A stretch of 64,000 nt of DNA, taken from NCBI GenBank assembly GCA_016188915.1, contig JACPGU010000004.1:47437-111436 (forward strand). Reading direction: 5' to 3'. A program made the position numbers and the translations under genes. The notes under the pieces were generated by a model, which was not told the origin of the DNA, did not search any database, and saw only the letters and a list, made by a program, of their open reading frames with translations. This document shows positions 59,301-64,000 of the stretch, one piece after another. This DNA is from Candidatus Microgenomates bacterium (lineage in GTDB: Bacteria; Patescibacteria; JACPGU01). The stretch's first letter is position 1, and each line of letters opens with the position of its first letter.

Positions 59301-59409
59301 TCGCGAAGCGGCACGGGGGATTCGCGCCCAAAATTTTGTCGCCACGCCCGATCAGAAAACTTGCGAGCAGTGTCCGTATTCAAGATATTGCGACGATAGC
59401 GCGGTGTGA
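56365..59409 (+). CDS. UvrD/PcrA-type helicase fused to a RecB-like Fe-S nuclease
   Basis: 1014 residues. SF1 helicase: Walker A GAGTGKTG (30-37), DEFQDTN, GDDDQSIYKFRGA, LTKNYRS, and TMHKAKGLEFDYVFLVGL. The C-terminal PD-(D/E)xK nuclease has D898 (EGRIDI), D912 and K914 (VDFKT), with four cysteines C755, C1000, C1003, C1009 (YLTCPRKYKY; CEQCPYSRYC) that bind an Fe-S cluster as in AddB. It is a helicase-nuclease for double-strand-break processing. Two inserts are seen: heptamer units encoding NLQSKIINLQS (about 270-281) and the palindromic element encoding PARFAQAPARRAGR (about 800-815). Both keep the frame; stop is TGA. Confidence 0.93.
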   Translation: MQADEILKGLNPEQREAVVYNDGPLLIVAGAGTGKTGVITAKIAYLVAEKKAKASEILALTFTKKAAYEMEERVDILLPYGYNDVKIATFHSFAEEFLRENAYSLGFSTNFQLLSDTAQVMFIREHIFDFDLKRYRPLSDPTYFIRDLLKLFSRAKDELITPQSYVDYADKLRIEADNSGDRALIEGAEKQQELARAYATYQQLMLSGGKMDFGDLVFVLIGALKSSPSLLSRLQEKYKYILVDEFQDTNYGQNELLKVLTVVNPNSQKNLQSKIINLQSPIITVVGDDDQSIYKFRGASVSNILDFEKSWPNVKRIVLTKNYRSTQAILDSSYRLIQNNNPDRLEAKYNIEKKITAELGGFGEKPMLFSLDTESDEAMKIAEEISTVFKSQKTPIAYSDFAILVRSNSQAIPFINALSSKKIPFVFSGSEGLFRRNIIKNLIAFLSILVNPNDNLALFNLLVSEIFGVDFDKLSVILHKARSQNIALEEYLRKEKSLTFDAGRIGEILEILDKFRKKSVAKNTGEILYEFLQDSGLLKKLSTEEKAGSIEAGEKIIAIAHFFDRVKSYQDANLDDSIQKFMEYLNLLLEIGEDAKDDTTDPSYEGVRILTMHKAKGLEFDYVFLVGLVEDRVPSRRRSDQLDLPEGLIREILPEGDSHIQEERRLFYVAMTRAKKKLYFSTAKDYGGKRTKKISRFVIEAIGESSIPKEMLKSSAIEKIAQFQPPAEPLYSTSLKIREGKLRLSRAEVDDYLTCPRKYKYIHITPIRLMTDPRVIFGRAVHKVLEEYYKAELALKSQISLPARFAQAPARRAGRSNIKSQKLGAVAPLTIDQLLEIYRQNWSSEGFLSAEHEKQRFDQGIEVIKKFVHSYSKIFNVREVEKKFTFTLDDIIIEGRIDILEEPEKGKIRIVDFKTSNIDSEEKAEKRAKDSIQLAIYALAVEENDGKMPDEVGLFFLESGILGTAIPSEKTIEKTKENIREAARGIRAQNFVATPDQKTCEQCPYSRYCDDSAV
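57172..57206 (+). repeat. Heptamer array inside the UvrD gene
   Basis: AATCTGC, AATCTAA, AATCATC, AATCTGC, AATCTCC: five units of 7 bases (35 bp), just before the GDDDQSIYKFRGA motif. They encode about 12 residues that break the usual helicase spacing. Confidence 0.75.
58750..58828 (+). repeat. Palindromic element inside the UvrD gene, within a heptamer array
   Basis: The core GCCCGCTTCGCCCAAGCTCC...AGCAGGCAGG (about 58764-58810) matches the VKOR insert with five or six changes in about 38 bases and the same frame. It is flanked by AAATCTCAAA at 58750-58759 and 58819-58828 (69 bp apart, 23 codons), and by TCAAATA/TCAAATC units. Confidence 0.75.
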
Positions 59410-59425
59410 CGGCAGTTTGGAGGCC

Positions 59426-59467
59426 AGTATCAAGTATCAAGTATTAAGTATTAAGTATCAAGTATGG
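59426..59467 (+). repeat. Heptamer array (AGTATCA type) before rmuC
   Basis: AGTATCA, AGTATCA, AGTATTA, AGTATTA, AGTATCA, AGTATGG: six exact 7-base units, the last supplying the rmuC ATG. Confidence 0.85.
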
Positions 59468-60501
59468 AACAGCTATTGGTTATACTCATTATTGTACTGA
59501 TTATTCTTATGGCAGGGGTGCTCGTCGCGCTTTGGCGTAAGCCAAAAAAGCACGAAGATCAATCGGTGCTTCTTTTGCAAAATCAAATCCAAGAGCTAAA
59601 CAAAACACTGGATACGAAATTGGGGGAGTCGCAAAAGTCCATGCAGATGCAATTCGGCCAGTCGGCGAAAATCATTGCCGATGTGACGGAAAAATTGACC
59701 AAGCTGGACGAAACCAACAAACAAGTAATCGGTTTTTCCGAACAGTTAAGCAATTTACAAAAAGTTTTGACCAGCCAAAAACAGCGTGGCAATCTCGGCG
59801 AGGCTGGATTGCAATTGGTCTTGGAAAATATTTTGCCACCCAGCGCTTTTGCCTTGCAATATAGCTTCAAGGACGGGGACACGGTGGATGCAGCGATTTT
59901 TACCAAAGACGGCATTATCCCGGTGGATGCCAAATTTTCTTTGGAAAACTACACGCGAATTATTAGTGAAGAAAACAAAGAAAAAAGAAAGGCTCTAGAA
60001 AAAGAATTCAAAAACGATTTGAAAAAAAGAATTGACGAAACCAGTAAATATATCAAAATCAGAGAGGGGACGCTGGACTTTGCCTTTATGTTCATTCCAG
60101 CGGAAGCGATTTATTACGATCTTTTGGTCAACGAAGTGGGTGAGGTGAGTGTCAATACTAGGAGCTTGATTGATTATGCTTTTCGTGAAAAAAAAGTAGT
60201 GATAGTATCGCCAACAACTTTCGCGGCCTATTTACAGACAGTTTTGCACGGTTTGCGTTCGCTAAAAATGCAGGAAGAAACCAAAGAGATTATCAAAAGA
60301 GTGCAAAATCTAGGCAACCATTTGGAAAAATATACCGCCTACATGGGGAAATTGGGTAATAATTTGTCCACGACGGTTGGCTCTTACGAAGCGGCGCGTA
60401 AAGAATTTGTCAAAATAGACAAAGATGTGGTCAAAATCTCTGGAGACCAGAGAGAGCTTTTAGAAACGGTGGAGGTGGAAAAACCGCGAGAGGAAGAGTA
60501 A
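59464..60501 (+). CDS. rmuC: RmuC-family nuclease
   Basis: 345 residues: an N-terminal membrane helix (about 3-22), a long coiled coil (about 35-110, LLLQNQIQELNKTLDTKLGESQ) and the RmuC endonuclease-like domain (about 120-320: GNLGEAGLQLVLENILPPSAF, DAAIFTKDGIIPVDAKF, FMFIPAEAIYYDL, KVVIVSPTTFAAYL). RmuC limits recombination at inverted repeats and cuts structured DNA. Given the many inverted repeats in this genome a role in their upkeep is plausible, but not shown. The start codon lies in the heptamer array. Confidence 0.93.
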   Translation: MEQLLVILIIVLIILMAGVLVALWRKPKKHEDQSVLLLQNQIQELNKTLDTKLGESQKSMQMQFGQSAKIIADVTEKLTKLDETNKQVIGFSEQLSNLQKVLTSQKQRGNLGEAGLQLVLENILPPSAFALQYSFKDGDTVDAAIFTKDGIIPVDAKFSLENYTRIISEENKEKRKALEKEFKNDLKKRIDETSKYIKIREGTLDFAFMFIPAEAIYYDLLVNEVGEVSVNTRSLIDYAFREKKVVIVSPTTFAAYLQTVLHGLRSLKMQEETKEIIKRVQNLGNHLEKYTAYMGKLGNNLSTTVGSYEAARKEFVKIDKDVVKISGDQRELLETVEVEKPREEE

Positions 60502-61130
60502 GAAATTTATCCTTGACGGTGGACTATTTTTGAGATAAATTTGTCCATATTATGAGGAGGGGGGGTGCTTTCCTTTTTGTTTTTGGCTAGTTTTAGGTAA
60601 AAAGACTTGACAGCTAGACAGAAATTTGCTAGAATTACTCAAGAATTAAAAACACCCCTTTGCTTATTATGAAACAGAGAGACAATTTTCATCCTACGAA
60701 GGCAGTCTAGCCGAGATATTTTTGTCTTGGCTCGTTTGCGTTTGTAATGGCTGTTCTTTAATAATAGAGAAGCAAAATCTACATATATATTCAGTTAAGG
60801 GTGAAGAACTCGCCTACGTACTTTCTCGCTCACGGAACTACGGTTCCTGTCTCGTGAGAAGCGCACTACGGCGGGTCCCGCCATACTATTTTAGATTAAA
60901 TAGCGGAGGTGGGAAAACAAAAACAAAACACGAAGGCCTCTTCTTTGATTTTTTTCAAGGAAGACGCAAGGCGTGTTTTTTGTTTTTGTTTGATTCACTA
61001 AAGATTGGAGTCCAGCCCCTCGGCCTTTATTGGCGAGGCAGGGGGTGTTTGTTTCTTTTCGTTTAGGGACGAGGGAAACACGGCTAACGCCAAGGCGTTT
61101 AGTCGAAAAAAATTTTCAGGAGGTGTCCTA
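60502..61130 (+). other. 629-bp gap: promoter and long folded leader
   Basis: After 100 bases of AT-rich sequence a strong promoter (60607-60635) starts a leader of about 490 bases. In it: AGCCGAGA...TCTTGGCT (about 60708-60735), GGAAC-TACG-GTTCC (about 60835-60850), GGCGGG-T-CCCGCC (about 60874-60886), AAACAAAAACAAAACACG pairing with CGTGTTTTTTGTTTTTGTTT (about 60915-60990), and CCCTCGGCC...GGCGAGG (about 61017-61040). No real gene is supported in it. Confidence 0.75.
60607..60635 (+). promoter_or_regulatory. Near-consensus promoter of the 61131 gene
   Basis: TTGACA (60607-60612), 17 bp, TGC-TAGAAT (60630-60635): both boxes at ideal spacing plus an extended -10, the best promoter in the window. 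Confidence 0.85.
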
Positions 61131-62867
61131 ATGGACACGAGAAGGATAAACATCCCCGACAAATGGCGGGGGTACGCGAAAAGCTTGGGATTGATGTTGC
61201 TCGGAGCTTTTGTTTTGGTCTGCGTGCTTTGGTTTTACCGGAACTTGCACGATCGGGGAGCGCGCGTGGCGCCGTCTGCGACCGAATTCAGCGATGTCGC
61301 CAAAAAGAGCAACGAGCTCACGGACGCGGCCAACCAAGCGAGGATTTTCACCAATTGGGTGGACGGTAAGGAAGGACGACTGGTGAGCAGTCTTTGCGAG
61401 AGCAAATACTCGAAAAGCCTGGTGCCGGGCGCGGATGGCAAGGTCAGCGACTACTGTGTCGCGAAGTGCTTCGCGCTTCGCGATGCCATCGGTCTGTCGC
61501 CGGCTCAGTGCGTCAGCATCCAGCTGACGACACAGGACTTAAACGCCGGGAAAGGCTTTTATGAGACGACTTTCCCCGCGGCGATCGCCGAAGTCCGAGA
61601 GGACATTCAGAAGCACGAAGAGTCAATGACGAGTCAGCACCGACAACAGATGGAATTCGTCGCCGGAAAATTGGATCTCGGCTTCGTGGACGTCAAGAGG
61701 CATGTCACTGGCGACGGGGGCAACACCCGTCGCCAGATGACGGAAGAGCACGAAGACCACGCGGCCAAGATGACCTCCCAGCACGAAGACCACGCGGCCA
61801 AGATGACCTCCCAGCACGGCGATCAGAATGAAAAGTCCCAATCCCAGAATGAGGGGATCGTGGATCTGATCCGCCGGCAGATGGGAAAGGGGAATCCTCC
61901 GGCCGACACGACCAGCACGAGCAAAGAGCCCGGCGCCCTCGGCGGCAAAAAGAGCCAGGGACCGGCGCCTTCGGCCGACAGTGGCAAAGAGCCAGGTGCC
62001 GAGCGCTCGGATGGGAGCGGCAAGAAGCAGTCCGCTTCCGAGCTCGAACAGAAACCCGAGTTGGAGCTCGAAAAGGCTTCAGTAAGCGGTTTCTCGGCCG
62101 AACAATTTGGCTTGGACCTGGAAAAAGTTTTATCCAGGTACACCGAGTTGGTGGACGGGAGGACGTATTGGGACAATGTCTGTCCCCTGATTGATTCGGC
62201 GCACCCGCATTTGAAAGACAAAAATGCAGACGGCGAATATATTTTTTCCAGTTCGCAGCGCGACAAGATTGTGGTTTTGTCCAAGCGCTGTCATGACATC
62301 AGGAAGTCGGGCTGGAAAAAGTTTCGGAGCCGGGCCGGAGATTTTTTGGCACGCGATCTGGCCTGCGAATTCGGTGCCGTAAAACAGCACCATGGGAAAA
62401 AGTGTTCTTTTGATCCCATGGGCGTGGTCGAAGAAGTTGGCGAAAAGTACGGAACGTACTTTTTCATCGATCGGGTGGTCAAAGAACTGGAGCCCGATCG
62501 GCCACGCAAGCAGGCACCAAAGCAAGTGACCACGCCCAACCAGCCGGAAACCAGCTGGGGCGAACCGGGCAGTCCTGGGAATGGGCTGAACAACCCAGAT
62601 GCAGGTGCCTCCACCGGCGGCCTGGAGGATGATCCCACGGGGATCATCTCCACCGACAGCGACTCGTTCGGAGGCACGGGTTGGGATAATTCCAACCCCG
62701 TGCAATCGGGACAGGTCGGCTCAACCAGTGGCGATACTGGCAACGGGACCGTTTCCACCGACAACGGAGGCGGTAATCCGGATGATTTGGCCGGCATCAA
62801 CGATGTGGACTCGGGATCTTCCGATTCCGACGTCTGGACGCCGGACGAACCCGTTTATAATTTCTAA
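61131..62867 (+). CDS. G+C-rich membrane-anchored protein of unknown function
   Basis: 578 residues from ATG 61131 with AGGAGG 9 bases upstream; the open frame further up is leader. A membrane helix (about 17-38, SLGLMLLGAFVLVCVLWFY), a Cys-containing region (about 80-150), a helical region with two perfect 33-bp copies (61749-61814, HEDHAAKMTSQ), a Pro/Ser/Lys linker, a second Cys-rich helical domain (about 320-445) and an acidic Gly/Ser/Asp tail. Its base composition is unlike its neighbours: 61261-61320 has 37 of 60 G+C, rmuC 60001-60060 has 14. I do not recognise the family. Strong promoter, long leader and foreign composition suggest a recently gained, highly expressed surface gene. Confidence 0.75.
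   Translation: MDTRRINIPDKWRGYAKSLGLMLLGAFVLVCVLWFYRNLHDRGARVAPSATEFSDVAKKSNELTDAANQARIFTNWVDGKEGRLVSSLCESKYSKSLVPGADGKVSDYCVAKCFALRDAIGLSPAQCVSIQLTTQDLNAGKGFYETTFPAAIAEVREDIQKHEESMTSQHRQQMEFVAGKLDLGFVDVKRHVTGDGGNTRRQMTEEHEDHAAKMTSQHEDHAAKMTSQHGDQNEKSQSQNEGIVDLIRRQMGKGNPPADTTSTSKEPGALGGKKSQGPAPSADSGKEPGAERSDGSGKKQSASELEQKPELELEKASVSGFSAEQFGLDLEKVLSRYTELVDGRTYWDNVCPLIDSAHPHLKDKNADGEYIFSSSQRDKIVVLSKRCHDIRKSGWKKFRSRAGDFLARDLACEFGAVKQHHGKKCSFDPMGVVEEVGEKYGTYFFIDRVVKELEPDRPRKQAPKQVTTPNQPETSWGEPGSPGNGLNNPDAGASTGGLEDDPTGIISTDSDSFGGTGWDNSNPVQSGQVGSTSGDTGNGTVSTDNGGGNPDDLAGINDVDSGSSDSDVWTPDEPVYNF
61749..61814 (+). repeat. Two 33-bp tandem repeats in the G+C-rich gene
   Basis: Two identical 33-bp copies encode HEDHAAKMTSQ; a partial third follows. 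Copy number may vary between strains. Confidence 0.85.
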
Positions 62868-62943
62868 CCCTTCCGCCCCTGTCCGAAAGGATAGGGATGC
62901 CAATCGGACGGGGGCCAACTCGTTTTTCAAAGATTAGGGGGAG

Positions 62944-62970
62944 AAGCCCGCCCTAACGGGCTCTCTCTTT
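62944..62970 (+). terminator. Intrinsic terminator of the G+C-rich gene
   Basis: AGCCCG-CCCTAA-CGGGCT, extended by GAGA/TCTC, then TTT; 80 bases after the stop codon. Confidence 0.8.
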
Positions 62971-62980
62971 AATCTCCTAG

Positions 62981-63019
62981 TTTCCAGGCGTTCCGCGATG
63001 ATCGCGGAACGCCTGGAAA
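62981..63019. repeat. 39-bp perfect palindrome
   Basis: TTTCCAGGCGTTCCGCGAT and its exact complement are separated by one G (position 63000). It is G+C-rich, followed by AAAATCTTTTT, and sits directly behind the terminator of the G+C-rich gene. It could be a second terminator, a cruciform site, or the scar of the segment that carries that gene. Confidence 0.85.
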
Positions 63020-63171
63020 AATCTTTTTCATCCTTAACTGGATATATAATGTAGAACTATCTTATTAAATACCAATTGAAAAATATAATATTAAGATTTG
63101 AGGGCAAAGAACTGCTTGGGAGGTCGAAGAACAGTTTCCTCATTTCTAAACTAAATATAAAGGAGAACTCT
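63020..63171. other. Leader of the right-edge surface gene
   Basis: Contains GGATATATAATG and AATATAATATT as possible -10 boxes and a small hairpin (AACTG...CAGTT, about 63110-63137); AAAGGAG precedes the ATG. Confidence 0.4.
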
Positions 63172-64000
63172 ATGTTCAAAAAACTTACAAATATTGCCGC
63201 AAGCTTGGCTATTGTTCTGTCTATTGTCGCGCCTGCTTCTGCCGCTTCAGTGACTTTGACTTCCAAAGTTGCCAATGTGACAAAAGGTAGCGTCTGGGCA
63301 AATCAAACCACAGCTTCTGCTGGCGACTCTTTGTCATATCTTATGACTTTGAGAAATGAGACGGGAAGCCCCGTGACTAATCTGATGGCCCGCGTTCAAC
63401 TGCCGGCCGAAATCAGCTATGTTAGTGGTTCTGCCATCTTTGTTTATCGCGATGCCAGTGGCAAAGATGTCACTACGGCAGTCGCAGATGGATTGGTCTC
63501 GGGCAATGGAGTGACTTTGCCAAATATTCCAGCGCTAAATCAAATTTATGTAGCCTATAAGGCAAAAGTAAATAGTGGTTTTACGTCTGGCACTTGGTTC
63601 GCGCCTTCCAACCAGATCAAAGCAGACGGATTTTCTCTGTCCAGCAATGACGCTCGCGTCACTTTGTCTGGCCAGGATCCTCAACCCCAACCAACTGTTT
63701 CTGCTCAACTAGACACTTATTTGTACAATCTAACTAAAAATGTTAGAACCTACACTCAGTCTGTTGAAGCAGAAAGAGGCGATGAATTGATCTACCGTGT
63801 GACGATTAGAAATACTGGCAATACTACTTTGACCAATACTGGCTTCAAAGTAGAGATTCCTGCCGGCTTAGAATTCGTTGACGGTTATTCTCGCTTCTAT
63901 TACGGAGATGGTTTTGAAAACATCGGTTTGTCAGCTAATATTGTGTCTGCCGGTGGAGTCGCTTTGATGGATATTCCTGCTCAAACCTATCGTTATGTCA
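63172..64000 (+). CDS. Exported DUF11-repeat surface protein (partial)
   Basis: Open from ATG 63172 to the edge, 276 residues. A signal peptide (about 1-24, ending ASAAS) is followed by at least two DUF11-type domains (TASAGDSLSYLMTLRNETGSPVTN; VEAERGDELIYRVTIRNTGNTTLTN). The ribosome-binding site AAAGGAG is 9 bases before the ATG. The rest of the protein lies outside the window. Confidence 0.88.
   Translation, partial: MFKKLTNIAASLAIVLSIVAPASAASVTLTSKVANVTKGSVWANQTTASAGDSLSYLMTLRNETGSPVTNLMARVQLPAEISYVSGSAIFVYRDASGKDVTTAVADGLVSGNGVTLPNIPALNQIYVAYKAKVNSGFTSGTWFAPSNQIKADGFSLSSNDARVTLSGQDPQPQPTVSAQLDTYLYNLTKNVRTYTQSVEAERGDELIYRVTIRNTGNTTLTNTGFKVEIPAGLEFVDGYSRFYYGDGFENIGLSANIVSAGGVALMDIPAQTYRYV

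Noticed and set aside
60722..61066. Open frame of 114 codons in the leader of the G+C-rich gene
   Set aside because: No ribosome-binding site, no homology, and it covers several hairpins of the leader; it overlaps the next frame. Treated as non-coding.
1..64000. Alternative genetic code with TGA as Gly or Trp
   Set aside because: TGA is a clean stop (for example in the UvrD-like gene), and tryptophans are coded by TGG with a normal tRNA-Trp(CCA).
1..64000. CRISPR array
   Set aside because: The tandem heptamers have no spacers; no repeat-spacer pattern or cas gene was found.

Overview
The window looks like chromosome from a Candidate Phyla Radiation (Patescibacteria) bacterium, most likely a Parcubacteria-type lineage; this is inferred from gene content and style, not from a marker-gene tree. 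Signs are the AT-rich genome, tightly packed genes with very short or absent leaders, zinc-binding L28 and L33, a complete type IV pilus locus, many DUF11/PEGA-type surface proteins, and TGA used as a normal stop (for example at the end of the UvrD-like helicase), so the genetic code is standard.

Layout. 1-20.6 kb is a housekeeping backbone: a PEGA-domain protein running off the left edge, murA, a GT4 glycosyltransferase, a DedA protein, a large secreted Cys-rich/NHL protein, a PilX-like protein coupled to a class A penicillin-binding protein, tyrS, argS, a membrane PPM-fold/propeller protein, VKOR, a SpoU methylase, tRNA-Pro, a rod-shaped RNA that resembles 6S RNA, an M50 protease, rpmB, a zinc-ribbon protein, holB, a TPR protein and tRNA-Tyr.

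20.75-36.62 kb is an integrated element of about 15.9 kb. Its two ends are the two halves of one tRNA-Thr(GGT) gene, cut in the anticodon loop, and both ends carry the 7-bp loop sequence ATGGTAA. Just inside the left end the element carries its own intact tRNA-Thr(GGT) of different sequence, apparently replacing the gene it destroyed. It encodes two tyrosine recombinases (one near each end), a serine recombinase, and a mostly leftward cargo of membrane and secreted proteins: thermonuclease, trypsin-like protease, zinc-ribbon membrane protein, coiled-coil membrane protein, a DUF6804-like protein, a degenerate HAD protein and several small exported proteins. Two strongly folded intergenic segments ending in T-runs lie beside its right-hand genes. 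Immediately to the right is a second broken tRNA-Thr gene with an intact tRNA-Thr(TGT) sitting between its halves.

36.9-64 kb returns to backbone: rpmG, tRNA-Trp, a run of exported surface proteins (37.7-45.7 kb), pilN-pilO-small protein-pilB-pilT-pilC-major pilin-pilD and three pseudopilin genes (45.8-55.1 kb), a four-helix-bundle (S23/IVP) gene between inverted heptamer arrays, an RNase H, a UvrD-like helicase-nuclease, rmuC, an isolated G+C-rich membrane protein with a long folded leader, and a DUF11 surface protein running off the right edge.

Two repeat classes cross the window. Arrays of 7-bp units lie upstream of genes, often with the start codon in the last unit, and also occur inside reading frames of argS and the UvrD gene. 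A short palindromic element of about 50 bp is inserted in the same reading frame in the VKOR and UvrD genes. Together with the tRNA-targeted element these are the most unusual features here.
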